A DNA stretch of 26,636 bases from DASUPK01 sp035265665 (lineage in GTDB: Bacteria > Actinomycetota > Thermoleophilia > Solirubrobacterales > 70-9): the NCBI GenBank assembly GCA_035265665.1, contig DATFOK010000060.1, forward strand, positions 1-26,636, given 5' to 3'. Positions 19,474 to 26,636 of the stretch are shown here, piece after piece (position 1 is the stretch's first letter; the number at the start of each line of letters is the position of its first letter). The notes under the pieces were generated by a model. The model ran no database searches. It saw nothing but the letters and a program-made list of their open reading frames with translations, and was not told the DNA's origin. The position numbers were made by a program, and so were the translations under genes.

Positions 19474-19512
19474 TCGAGCGGTTAACCGCGCTATACGCGG
19501 AAAACCGCTCGA
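19474..19512 (-). terminator. Nested palindrome between cysS and rlmB
   Basis: A 10-base outer stem pairs 19474-19483 (TCGAGCGGTT) with 19503-19512 (AACCGCTCGA). Inside it, CCGCG-CTATA-CGCGG (19486-19500) forms a second stem. The left outer arm also belongs to GCGGTTAACCGC (19478-19489), a perfect palindrome that competes with it. There is no T-run, so it may be an attenuator, processing site or protein-binding site, not a plain terminator. Confidence 0.55.
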
Positions 19513-19521
19513 GATCGGATT

Positions 19522-20871
19522 TCATCGACGCCGGACGAGCCGGGCGCCGCCGGCCTCGTCGCGGACCTCCCAGCCCATGCCGGCGAGCTCGTCGCGCAGC
19601 TCATCGGCGCGGTCGTAGTCTTTGGCCGCGCGGGCCTTCTCCCGCTCCTCGAGCAGGGCGAGCGCCTCGGCCGGAGCCTCCTCCTCTTCATCGACAAGGG
19701 AATCGAGCCCAAGGAGGGGCAGGAGCTCCGCAAGAACGTCGCGTGCGCCGGGCAACTGACGCTTGTTCCCCTCGGCGACGATCTCGAAGAGCACGGCGAA
19801 GGCCTGGGGCGTGTTGAAGTCGTCGGCCAGCGCATCGAGGAACTCCCGGCGCTTCTCGGTCAGGAACTCGTCCGGCTCGCCCGAGGGCGCATCACGGAGG
19901 TAGTTGCGGATCCGCTCCACGCGTGCCGCGGCCTCGGTGAGCTGCTCGTCGGAGAAGGCCAGCGGCTGGCGGTAGTGCCCGGAGATCAGGTACGCGACGA
20001 CCGTCTGCCCCCCGTACCGATCGATCGCCTCCGAGAGCTGGAAGATGTTGCCGACCGACTTCGACATCTTCTCCTCGTCGATCTGGACCAGCCCGTTGTG
20101 CATCCAGATCTCAGCGAGCGGGACGCCGCGCGCCGCCTCGGTCTGGGCGATCTCGTTCTCGTGGTGGGGGAAGACGAGGTCGATCCCGCCGCCGTGGATC
20201 GCGAAGTCCGGGCCGAGCTCCGTCTCCGACATCGCCGAGCACTCGATGTGCCAGCCAGGCCGCCCCTTCCCCCAGGGCGAGTCCCACGAGGTGTCCTCGT
20301 CCTCCTTCTGGCCCTTCCAGAGCGCGAAGTCGAGCGGATCCTCCTTGAGCGCCGCCGTGCCGGCCTCCTCACCCTGGTCCATATCGGACGGATCCCGGTT
20401 GGAGAGCTTGCCGTAGGCGTCGAAGCTGCGCACCCGGAAGTAGACGTCGCCGTTCGCCTGATAGGCGTGGCCCGAGTCGATCAGCGACTGGATCAGCGCG
20501 ACGATCTCCTCGATCGTGTCTGAGGCGAGCGGCTCGGCATCGGGCCGCTCGAGGCCGAGCGCGTCCGTGTCGGCCACGTACGCGGCGGTCATCTCGGCGG
20601 CGTAACGGTCGGAAGGCTCGCCCGCCTCCCTGGCGGCGTCGTAGATCTTGTCGTTGATGTCGGTGACGTTGATGACCAGCTTCGCGTCCAGGCCCTGGTG
20701 CTCCAGGAATCGCTTGAGCAGCGTGAAGACCACGTACGGGCGGGCGTTGCCGATGTGGATGCGGCCGTAGACGGTCGGCCCGCAGGCGTAAATCCCGACC
20801 TCGCCCCGGTCGCCCGCCCGGAGCTCGCGCGTCTCGCCGCTAAGGGTGTCCTGGATGCGGATCGCGCTCAC
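19522..20871 (-). CDS. cysS: Cysteinyl-tRNA synthetase
   Basis: The 449-residue class I enzyme charges tRNA-Cys. HIGN (39-42) and KMSKS (268-272) are intact. Zinc ligands are C30, C211, H236 and E240, in YACGPTVYG, WHIECSAMS and FPHHENE. The C-terminal anticodon-binding part is near full length, ending DYDRADELRDELAGMGWEVR. The start is GTG 20871 with TAGCAT seven bases upstream and no Shine-Dalgarno sequence, so it is likely leaderless. It is divergent from the hydrolase at 20931. Confidence 0.97.
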   Translation of the reverse strand: MSAIRIQDTLSGETRELRAGDRGEVGIYACGPTVYGRIHIGNARPYVVFTLLKRFLEHQGLDAKLVINVTDINDKIYDAAREAGEPSDRYAAEMTAAYVADTDALGLERPDAEPLASDTIEEIVALIQSLIDSGHAYQANGDVYFRVRSFDAYGKLSNRDPSDMDQGEEAGTAALKEDPLDFALWKGQKEDEDTSWDSPWGKGRPGWHIECSAMSETELGPDFAIHGGGIDLVFPHHENEIAQTEAARGVPLAEIWMHNGLVQIDEEKMSKSVGNIFQLSEAIDRYGGQTVVAYLISGHYRQPLAFSDEQLTEAAARVERIRNYLRDAPSGEPDEFLTEKRREFLDALADDFNTPQAFAVLFEIVAEGNKRQLPGARDVLAELLPLLGLDSLVDEEEEAPAEALALLEEREKARAAKDYDRADELRDELAGMGWEVRDEAGGARLVRRR

Positions 20872-20878
20872 GGCGCGG

Positions 20879-20884
20879 ATGCTA
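20879..20884 (-). promoter_or_regulatory. -10 box TAGCAT for a leaderless cysS
   Basis: TAGCAT on the minus strand is followed by seven bases and GTG 20871. There is no Shine-Dalgarno site. Confidence 0.5.
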
Positions 20885-20930
20885 TTCGCGCGCCGAATTG
20901 CGCATATTCCGCGAGTAATCGGTTAAGAGG

Positions 20931-22334
20931 ATGTGCGTGGGCGGGAACAACCGTTCGGGCCGGTACTCTGGCGGGGCCTTGACTGAGGTCTCGCCGGAGG
21001 GGCAGCGGCTGCACGAGGTGGAGGAGGCGTTCGCCTCCCTTCACGAGCGTTATCTGGGCGCGAGTCCGGGTTTTCACGCGAGCTACCGGATCGAGCTCGA
21101 CGACCTCGGCCTGAGCTGGGCGGTCGAGCTCGACGAGACGCGCTGTGTGGTCACCGTCTCGCCGGAACGCGACCCCGACACCGTCATCGGCACGGACGCG
21201 GCGACCTGGCTCGAGCTCCGCGAGGGCCGGCTCTCTGGTCTCGATGCCTTCCGCTCGCGGCGCCTCTGGGCGAGGGGGAACCTCGACCTGGCCGTCGCCT
21301 TCGAGGGGTTCTTCCAGCGCCCGGCCGGCCGTCCCCCGCTGCTCCGCATCCACGAGGTACAGGCCGGCAAGGCCCGGATCTCGACGCTGACGGCGGGCGA
21401 CGGGATCGAGACGGTGATCCTGATCCATGGCCTGGGCAGCAACAAGACGAGCTTCTATGAGACCGTCTCGGCCCTAACTCCCCAGCACACGGTCCACGCG
21501 ATCGACCTGCCCGGATTCGGCTCGTCGTCGAAGCCGCTGCGCGCCCCCTACGACGCGGCCTGGTTCGCCCGTTCGGTCACCCGGTTCATGGACGCCATGG
21601 GCATCGAGCGGGCCCACCTGGTCGGCAACTCTCTCGGCGGGCGGGTGGCGATAGAGGTCGGCCTCCGCGAGCCCGGGCGGGTGCAGAGCCTCAGCCTGCT
21701 CTGCCCGTCGATGGCGTGGCGGCGCCGCAGGCACTTCGTCCCGATCGTGAAGCTGCTGCGGCCTGAGCTGGCGGCTATCCCGCACAGCTTGGGCGGCGCC
21801 CTGGTCCGCCAGCAGTTCTGGAGCATGTTCTCGCGCCCCGAGCGGATCCATCCCTCCGCCGCCGATGTCGCCGTAGAGGAGTTCCTGCGCACCTATCGCT
21901 CGGTGAACGCGCGGGTCGCATTCAGCGCCTCCGCCCGCCACATCTACCTCGAGGAGCCGAACGGCCCGCGCGGCTTCTACACCCGGCTGCGGGAGCTCGA
22001 GCCGCCGGCGATGTTCGTCTGGGGCGACGAGGACCCGCTCGTGCCGCTCGCCTTCTCCCGGTACGTGAGCGACGCCCTGCCGAGCGCGCGGCAGGTGGTG
22101 CTCGAGGCGTGCGGGCACGTCCCTCAGGTCGAGCACCCGGTCGACGCCAACGCGCTGGTTCACGATTTCATCGGCCACGCCCAGGCGTCGGCAGGCGAGC
22201 GCGCGGCGAAGCGCCTTGGCCGGGCTGCCCGCCGCCTGCAGGGACGGATCAACGGCAACGGCCGTCCCAGCGCCGCCGCCCGCAAGGGCGACCCATCGGA
22301 GATCGCCACCGACGCCGCGGACGCGGCCGCCTAG
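20931..22334 (+). CDS. SCP2-like domain fused to an alpha/beta hydrolase
   Basis: The open frame is 467 residues from ATG 20931. In-frame alternatives are GTG 20937 and TTG 20979, the latter close behind TACTCT, so the N-terminus is not sure. Residues about 20-130 resemble an SCP2/sterol-carrier fold (LSWAVELDETRCVVTVSPER, DAATWLELREGRLSGLDAFR, LWARGNLDLAVAFEGFF). Residues 145-415 are an alpha/beta hydrolase with the HGLGSNKTS oxyanion turn, the nucleophile S234 in GNSLGG, D368 in GDEDPLVP and H396 in GHVPQVEHP. The tail is Ala/Arg-rich. There is no signal peptide. A lipid or sterol ester substrate is an inference. It leads a run of lipid genes. Confidence 0.88.
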   Translation: MCVGGNNRSGRYSGGALTEVSPEGQRLHEVEEAFASLHERYLGASPGFHASYRIELDDLGLSWAVELDETRCVVTVSPERDPDTVIGTDAATWLELREGRLSGLDAFRSRRLWARGNLDLAVAFEGFFQRPAGRPPLLRIHEVQAGKARISTLTAGDGIETVILIHGLGSNKTSFYETVSALTPQHTVHAIDLPGFGSSSKPLRAPYDAAWFARSVTRFMDAMGIERAHLVGNSLGGRVAIEVGLREPGRVQSLSLLCPSMAWRRRRHFVPIVKLLRPELAAIPHSLGGALVRQQFWSMFSRPERIHPSAADVAVEEFLRTYRSVNARVAFSASARHIYLEEPNGPRGFYTRLRELEPPAMFVWGDEDPLVPLAFSRYVSDALPSARQVVLEACGHVPQVEHPVDANALVHDFIGHAQASAGERAAKRLGRAARRLQGRINGNGRPSAAARKGDPSEIATDAADAAA

Positions 22335-22348
22335 CCGTTCACACGACC

Positions 22349-22354
22349 TAGAAT
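22349..22354 (+). promoter_or_regulatory. -10 box TAGAAT for a leaderless acyltransferase
   Basis: TAGAAT is followed by seven bases and ATG 22362. There is no Shine-Dalgarno sequence, so the gene can be transcribed on its own as well as from upstream. Confidence 0.55.
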
Positions 22355-22361
22355 CCGAGAC

Positions 22362-23297
22362 ATGCCAGAGAGCGGGGCCGGCACCGCCGCCCGAGAGCGG
22401 GAGAGGCAGAGCCACAACGGAGGAGATCCTGGGCATCCGCGCGAGGGCGGCCCCGGGCGGCCCTCCCTGCTGCGGCGCTTCGTCGACGAGCTGCAGAGCC
22501 GGTTGACGGCCGATCTCGACGATCGCGATCCCGATTTCATTCGCGAGAACCTCTCGCTCAGCTGGCTGATCGCAAGCATCTGGTTTCGCGGCGAGGTGCG
22601 AAACATGGAGCGGATCCCGGAGCAGGGCCCGGCGCTCCTGGTCGGCAACCACTCGGGCGGAAACATCACACCGGACACGGTCGTCTTCACCCTCGCGTTC
22701 AACACCTACTTCGGCGTCGAGCGGCCCTTCTACCAGCTGGCCCACAACCTCGTACTGACCTCGCCGGTGGGCCCCTTCCTGCGGAAGTTCGGGACCATCG
22801 CCGCCTCTCACGAGAACGCCCGCAAGGCACTCGACTGCGATGCGGCCGTCCTTGTCTACCCGGGCGGCGACTGGGAGGTGAACCGCCCGACCTGGGAGGC
22901 GAACCGCATCGACTTCGCCGGTCGCAAGGGGTTCATCAAGCTGGCGCTCGACGCGGGCGTGCCGATCATCCCGATCGTCTCCGTCGGCGGACAGGAAACG
23001 GCGATCTTCCTCACCCACGGCGACCGCCTCGCGAAGCTGCTCCGCCTGGACAAGCTCCTGCGGCTGAAGACGCTGCCGGTCAACCTCTCGCTGCCGTGGA
23101 TCCTGAACATCGGCGATTTCCTCGGCCATTTGCCGCTGCCCGCCAAGATCACCGTGCAGGTCCTCGAGCCGATCGACCTGCGCGAGCGCTATGGCCCGGC
23201 GCCCGACATCGACCGCATCTACGCGGACATCACCTCGCTGATGCAGAGCAAGCTCAACGAGCTCGCCGCCGAGCGCCGCCTGCCCGTGGTCGGGTAG
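22362..23297 (+). CDS. PlsC-like glycerophospholipid acyltransferase
   Basis: The 311-residue protein has a low-complexity N-terminal part (about 1-45), then the acyltransferase core. The catalytic motif is GNHSGGNITPDTV, with His then Asp as in the DGAT-like variants, and the substrate motif is VYPGGDWEVNRPTWEANRID, with PIIPIVSVGGQET later. It likely transfers an acyl group to a glycerol-phosphate or a related lipid at the membrane. It differs from the PlsC domain of the fusion at 11617-13302, so the organism has two in this window. It lies 27 bases after the hydrolase, and the SRPBCC gene follows eight bases after its stop. Confidence 0.88.
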   Translation: MPESGAGTAARERERQSHNGGDPGHPREGGPGRPSLLRRFVDELQSRLTADLDDRDPDFIRENLSLSWLIASIWFRGEVRNMERIPEQGPALLVGNHSGGNITPDTVVFTLAFNTYFGVERPFYQLAHNLVLTSPVGPFLRKFGTIAASHENARKALDCDAAVLVYPGGDWEVNRPTWEANRIDFAGRKGFIKLALDAGVPIIPIVSVGGQETAIFLTHGDRLAKLLRLDKLLRLKTLPVNLSLPWILNIGDFLGHLPLPAKITVQVLEPIDLRERYGPAPDIDRIYADITSLMQSKLNELAAERRLPVVG

Positions 23298-23305
23298 GGA
23301 TCGGC

Positions 23306-23767
23306 GTGAGGATCGAGCAGAAGGCCACCGTCAACGCGCCCCGGCATCTCGTCTGGGAGTACGTCACGGAGCCGGCGAATTACCCCGTGTTCATCGACGG
23401 GCTGACTCGCTGGGAGGTCGCCGGCGACCGGCACAAGGGCCTCGGGGCCCGCTACCGGATGCTGATCAGGGTCGGCGCCGCCGACGTGGGCGGACTGATC
23501 GAGATCGTCGAGTGGCAGCCCGAGGGCGACATGGCCTGGAGCTCCGTCACCGGGGTCGACCAGAGGGGCCGCTGGCGGCTGCGCGACCTCGGGGACGATC
23601 GCACCCGCGTCACCTTCAGGTTCCAGTACGGCGTGGCGGGTGGCGGGATACCGGCGATGGTCGCTGAGCGGGTCGCCGCGATCTCGCTGAACCGGCGCTT
23701 TCGCGTCTCGCTGCTCAACCTGAGGCGAGCGGTCGAGAAGCAGGCCCTGGAGCTCGCCGGCGCGTAG
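23306..23767 (+). CDS. SRPBCC (polyketide cyclase-like) protein
   Basis: The start GTG 23306 is set by AGGGA six bases upstream and lies eight bases after the acyltransferase stop, so they form an operon. The 153-residue protein has the SRPBCC fold, with VRIEQKATVNAPRHLVWEYV as the opening strand and helix, YPVFIDGLTRWEV, and DLGDDRTRVTFRFQYGV as the last strands, and a long C-terminal helix (LNLRRAVEKQALELAG). It would bind a hydrophobic ligand such as a lipid. It shares DLGDDRTR-T with the SRPBCC gene at 6702. Confidence 0.87.
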   Translation: MRIEQKATVNAPRHLVWEYVTEPANYPVFIDGLTRWEVAGDRHKGLGARYRMLIRVGAADVGGLIEIVEWQPEGDMAWSSVTGVDQRGRWRLRDLGDDRTRVTFRFQYGVAGGGIPAMVAERVAAISLNRRFRVSLLNLRRAVEKQALELAGA

Positions 23768-23771
23768 GTCC

Positions 23772-23786
23772 CCTCAGCAAGTGAGG
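23772..23786. terminator. Small hairpin at convergent stop codons
   Basis: CCTCA-GCAAG-TGAGG is a perfect 5-base stem. The minus-strand stop codon (23774-23776) lies in the left arm. It lies just after the convergent gene's stop at 23767. It is weak on its own. Confidence 0.3.
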
Positions 23787-24115
23787 TGCAGGGCGGCCGC
23801 CGTCCGCCCAGGATCGAGCTCGCCGTAGCGCCTGACCGCCTCGTCGGTGCGCATCGCCTCGACCTCGACCCCGCGACTGCGCAGCTGATCCAGCACTGCC
23901 TGCGGGGGCTCGAGCCGACCGTGGGCGCCGCAACCCAGGATCAGCCGCTCGGGCAACTCGTTCATCACCTCGTCAAAGTCCGCGATCGCGAGTGAATGCC
24001 CCTCCCGCCGCCACCAGTCGGGCACGACCCGCTGCGGAAGCACGATCAGGTCGCGAGTGTGGCGTTGACCGTCGACCGTGAGCGAGCCGAAGCTGTAGTC
24101 GCTGAGCTCGGCCAT
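23774..24115 (-). CDS. Mth938-like domain protein
   Basis: This 113-residue protein fits the Mth938-like (DUF498/NDUFAF3-type) fold. Markers are LSDYSFGSLTVDGQRHTRDL, IVLPQRVVPDWWRREGHSLA, ELPERLILGCGAHGRLEPPQ and VEVEAMRTDEAVRRYGELDP. The family is small, soluble and of unsettled role. Its human relative helps assemble respiratory complex I, but that need not apply here. The start ATG 24115 has TACCTT seven bases upstream (24123-24128) and no Shine-Dalgarno sequence. Confidence 0.85.
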   Translation of the reverse strand: MAELSDYSFGSLTVDGQRHTRDLIVLPQRVVPDWWRREGHSLAIADFDEVMNELPERLILGCGAHGRLEPPQAVLDQLRSRGVEVEAMRTDEAVRRYGELDPGRTAAALHLTC

Positions 24116-24122
24116 GACGCAG

Positions 24123-24136
24123 AAGGTACTCAGTAC
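24123..24136 (-). promoter_or_regulatory. -10 box TACCTT overlapping palindrome GTACT-C-AGTAC
   Basis: TACCTT on the minus strand is seven bases from ATG 24115. It overlaps the perfect 11-base palindrome 24126-24136, which also contains the stop codon of the coiled-coil gene (24130-24132). It could be an operator controlling the Mth938-like gene. Confidence 0.4.
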
Positions 24137-24933
24137 GTGCGCAGCCGGCGACCTCCGGCGTAGTGCGTGCCGGCCGGCTCGCCGGCGGCGGCCTTCTCGG
24201 CGAGTCGCCGCTGGGCGAGCTCGTCGACGTTCGCGGCCTGCGCCTTCTCCTCGGCCTCCCGCTGAAGTCTGATCGCCTCCTCGCTCAGCGCCGCCGCGGC
24301 CTCCGCCCGCGCCCGCGCCTCCGCCTCCCTGGCCACCCGGTCGGCGAGCCTCCGCAGCCTCTCATCGGACTCCCGGCGGGCCCGCTCGCCCGCCTCGCGA
24401 ACCCGCTCGTCCATCTCTTGGCGAAGCCGCTCCACCTCGGCCCGTTCGCCCTGCGCCGCCTCGGCGCGCTCCTCGGCGGCGATCGCCCGTTGCTCGGCCT
24501 CGTTGAGTCGGGCGTTGAGCTCGTTGATCTCTCGTTCGATCTCCCCGGCTCGCGTCTCCGCGCGCTGCCGGCGCTCGAGCGCGTCCTTCAGCGCCGCGTC
24601 CAGCCGGCCCATGCGGGGGTCCGGCTCGCCCGCGCGCTGCTCCGCCTTCTCCGCGCGCTGCTCCGCCTCCCGGGCGCCGAGCTCCGCGAGCTCGGCGCGC
24701 TGATGCGCACTCTCGAGCGCCTGGCGGGCCTTGGCGGTCAGCCCCTGCTCCACCCGCCTGGCGCGTTCGATCGCCTCGCTGGCCGCGGCTCTCATGCTCT
24801 CGGCGGCCGCCTCGGCGGCAGCCGCCTGCTCGCGGGCCTTCGCCTCGCGCTCACGCAGCTCCGCGATCAGTTCGGTCGCCTTGGCGCGAAACCGCTCGGT
24901 GGCGGCCCGGGCCTGCTCGATCTCCGCTCGGAT
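24130..24933 (-). CDS. Long Ala/Arg/Glu-rich coiled-coil protein, probable ATC start
   Basis: The frame is one continuous coiled coil. The nearest ATG is 24795, but the same frame continues upstream for another 46 codons with the same composition and high third-position GC (AEIEQARAATERFRAKATEL, IAELREREAKAREQAAAAEA). No ATG, GTG or TTG occurs in those codons before the in-frame stop at 24985-24987. GGAGG (24938-24942) lies four bases upstream of ATC 24933, so ATC is the likely start, giving 267 residues. It has no membrane segment and ends with GGRRLRTY. It follows the acyl-CoA synthetase by 16 bases. The function is unknown; such proteins are often scaffolds. Confidence 0.7.
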   Translation of the reverse strand: MRAEIEQARAATERFRAKATELIAELREREAKAREQAAAAEAAAESMRAAASEAIERARRVEQGLTAKARQALESAHQRAELAELGAREAEQRAEKAEQRAGEPDPRMGRLDAALKDALERRQRAETRAGEIEREINELNARLNEAEQRAIAAEERAEAAQGERAEVERLRQEMDERVREAGERARRESDERLRRLADRVAREAEARARAEAAAALSEEAIRLQREAEEKAQAANVDELAQRRLAEKAAAGEPAGTHYAGGRRLRTY

Positions 24934-24949
24934 CGGTCCTCCAGTCGGC

Positions 24950-26617
24950 TCAGTCGGCGAGCTGGCGCTCCGCGAGCTCGCGCTTCAGGACCTTACCCGT
25001 CGCGTTACGCGGAAGTTCGTCAATGAAGGCGATCTCGCGGGGGACCTTGTAGCGAGCCAGGTTCTGCTTCACGTAGCCCTTCAGATCCTCCTCGCTTATG
25101 TCCTTGCCCTCCTCCAGGACGACGAAGGCGCGCAGACGCTGCCCGAAGTCCTCATCCTCCACCCCGACAGCGGCTGCGTCTGCGACGGCCTCGTGATCCG
25201 CAAGCAGATCCTCGACCTCACGGGGGAAGACGTTCTCGCCGCCCGAGACGATCATCTCGTCGTCTCGCCCGTCGATGAAGAGCCGGCCTTCCTCGTCGAA
25301 GTGCCCGACGTCTCCTGAGGAGAGCAGCTCGCCTAGGTGCTCCTTGTCGCCGCCCCCCGTGTAGCCCTCGAAGGCGAGCTGGTTGCCGATGAAGATGCGC
25401 CCGGTCTCCCCCGGCCGCATGTCGTTGCCGTCCTCGTCGACGATGCGGATCTCGGTGCCACGGGGCGGCCGGCCCGCCGTCCCGGGGGCGGCGCGCATGT
25501 CCTCGGGCGTCGCGATCGAAGCCCAGGCGACCTCCGTGGAGCCGTAGAGGTTGTAGAGGTTGTCGCCGAACTCGTCCATCCACTTCGTCGCCAGCTCGCC
25601 GGGCAGGGCCGAGCCGCTCGCAGCGGTCACCTCGAGCGAGGAGAGGTCGTAACGGCGCTTCACCTCTTCCGGCAGGGACAGGATCCTCTGCATCATCACC
25701 GGCACGACCGCGAGCACGCGGGCACGATGCTCGGCCGTGGCGCGGAGAGTGTCCTCCGGGTCGAAGCGCGGGCGCAGGACCATGGTCGCCGAAGTGGGAA
25801 GGCTGAGGATGAAGTGCAGAAAGCCCCAGGAGTGGAAGAGCGGCGCCGCGATCATCGCCGTCTCCCCGTAGCGCCTCGGGATCTTGGAGAACAGGGCGGC
25901 GAGGGCGCTCAGCCCCTCGGGCTGGCTGCGCTGGGCGCCCTTCGGGGTACCGGTCGTCCCCGAGGTGAGGATGATGTAGCGGCCGTGCTCCGGCGGAGCC
26001 TCCAGGTCGTCGCCGTGGGCACCTGAGATCAGCTGTTCGACACTGGTCTCGGCGACTTCGCCCACCTCGTCCTCCCAGGCGACGTAGCGGGTCAGCCTAC
26101 CCTTGATGTCGGAGAGCAGCTCGGTGAACTCCTGGTCGTAGATCATCGCCTTGGGCTGCTCGCGCTCCATCACGTCCACGAGCTGCGGCCCTGCGAAGGC
26201 GGTGTTGAGATAGAGGGCGACGGCGCCGAGCTTCGAGCAGGCCATCGTCGCCTCGATGAAGTAGCGGTGGTTCCGGCACATGATCGCCACCCCGTCGCCG
26301 AGACCTACCCCCTCATCGCGAAGGGCTCGCGCGAGCGCGTTCGAGCGGCGATGCGTCTGTTCCCAGGTGAGGGTGCCCGCCTCGTCGATGATCGCGGTGC
26401 GATCCGGATTGGTGATTGCGTTGGCCGCCGAGCCGAGTGCGGGCGACGCACCCCAGCGCAGATAGCGCTCGGCGACCCTCGCCAGCTTGTCGGGCCGCAT
26501 CGGCCGGATCACGCCAACCTCGGAGAAGACCCGCAGCTCGAAGGCGGCGTCCCGGAGCATCGATGGCACCCGAGAGGCGATGCCAGCGAGTCCCTCTCTC
26601 AGCCCGTCCTGCGCCAT
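24950..26617 (-). CDS. Acyl-CoA synthetase (AMP-forming, long-chain type)
   Basis: The 555-residue ANL-superfamily enzyme activates a carboxylic acid, probably a fatty acid, to an acyl-AMP and then acyl-CoA. Motifs are ILTSGTTGTPKG (P-loop, 216-227), NLYGSTEVAW, GRDDEMIVSGGENVFPREVE in the C-terminal hinge and the catalytic lysine K542 in NATGKVLKREL. The length is normal. The start is ATG 26617 with GAGGA just before it, and TAAGCT lies nine bases upstream. It fits the thiolase, dehydrogenase and acyltransferase genes in this window. The chain length it prefers is not clear from sequence. Confidence 0.93.
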   Translation of the reverse strand: MAQDGLREGLAGIASRVPSMLRDAAFELRVFSEVGVIRPMRPDKLARVAERYLRWGASPALGSAANAITNPDRTAIIDEAGTLTWEQTHRRSNALARALRDEGVGLGDGVAIMCRNHRYFIEATMACSKLGAVALYLNTAFAGPQLVDVMEREQPKAMIYDQEFTELLSDIKGRLTRYVAWEDEVGEVAETSVEQLISGAHGDDLEAPPEHGRYIILTSGTTGTPKGAQRSQPEGLSALAALFSKIPRRYGETAMIAAPLFHSWGFLHFILSLPTSATMVLRPRFDPEDTLRATAEHRARVLAVVPVMMQRILSLPEEVKRRYDLSSLEVTAASGSALPGELATKWMDEFGDNLYNLYGSTEVAWASIATPEDMRAAPGTAGRPPRGTEIRIVDEDGNDMRPGETGRIFIGNQLAFEGYTGGGDKEHLGELLSSGDVGHFDEEGRLFIDGRDDEMIVSGGENVFPREVEDLLADHEAVADAAAVGVEDEDFGQRLRAFVVLEEGKDISEEDLKGYVKQNLARYKVPREIAFIDELPRNATGKVLKRELAERQLAD

Positions 26618-26636
26618 TCCTCAGAAAGCTTATGTA

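Noticed and set aside
21474..23129. 551-codon minus-strand frame opposite the hydrolase and acyltransferase
   Set aside because: It covers two well-supported genes and has no recognisable motif, so it is a mirror frame.
1..26636. CRISPR array, prophage, insertion sequence or integron
   Set aside because: No regularly spaced repeats, transposase, integrase or long terminal inverted repeats were seen.

Overview
The window is 26.6 kb of high-GC (roughly 68-70 %) chromosomal DNA, packed with genes on both strands and with no gap above about 220 bases. It looks like an actinobacterium of the class Thermoleophilia (Solirubrobacterales/Gaiellales type). This is an inference. It rests on the strong GC bias at third codon positions, an RskA-type anti-sigma factor, zinc-ribbon rhomboid, a SigH-like sigma factor of the sporulation type in an actinobacterial setting, small secreted Cys proteins of a kind I associate with this class, and many genes with a TAnnnT -10 box 6-7 bases before the start codon (leaderless transcription). 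I see no phage, insertion sequence, CRISPR array or plasmid function.

Layout. Bases 1-2744 are a fatty-acid/acyl-CoA block: a partial unknown gene, an acetyl-CoA acetyltransferase, a frameshifted NTF2/SnoaL-like gene and a divergent 3-hydroxyacyl-CoA dehydrogenase. Bases 2741-7951 hold an M28 aminopeptidase-like lipoprotein, a small hypothetical gene, a CNNM/CorC-type membrane protein, a pterin-carbinolamine dehydratase, a divergent BtuF-like cobalamin-binding protein, an SRPBCC protein and a Cys-motif hypothetical gene. Bases 7986-11597 are a regulatory block: rhomboid protease, RskA-type anti-sigma factor and ECF sigma factor on one strand, a divergent DUF4383 membrane gene, and a second ECF sigma factor overlapping a single-pass membrane protein. 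Bases 11617-14492 hold a PlsC-GpsA fusion, an iron-ADH/maleylacetate-reductase-like enzyme and a tRNA-Thr(UGU). Bases 14534-17154 hold a secreted Cys protein, a small basic protein, a terminator cluster, a SigH-like sigma factor with a good promoter and structured leader, and a multi-pass membrane protein.

Bases 17162-18813 are a MarR regulator facing a YceI gene and an FMN reductase, with a clear operator/promoter arrangement. Bases 18810-20871 hold rlmB and cysS, separated by a nested palindrome. Bases 20931-23767 form a lipid-handling run: an SCP2-like/alpha-beta hydrolase protein, a PlsC-like acyltransferase and a second SRPBCC protein. Bases 23774-26617 hold an Mth938-like protein, a long coiled-coil protein that seems to start at a non-canonical ATC codon, and an acyl-CoA synthetase.

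Taken together the genes fit envelope and lipid metabolism (beta-oxidation, acyl activation, phosphatidate synthesis, lipid binding) next to three sigma factors. No single cassette is plainly a new defence or biosynthetic system. The most unusual signals are the sigma/anti-sigma/rhomboid order, the PlsC-GpsA fusion, the tRNA whose 3' end almost touches a TTG start, the ATC-start coiled-coil gene, and hairpins that enclose stop codons.
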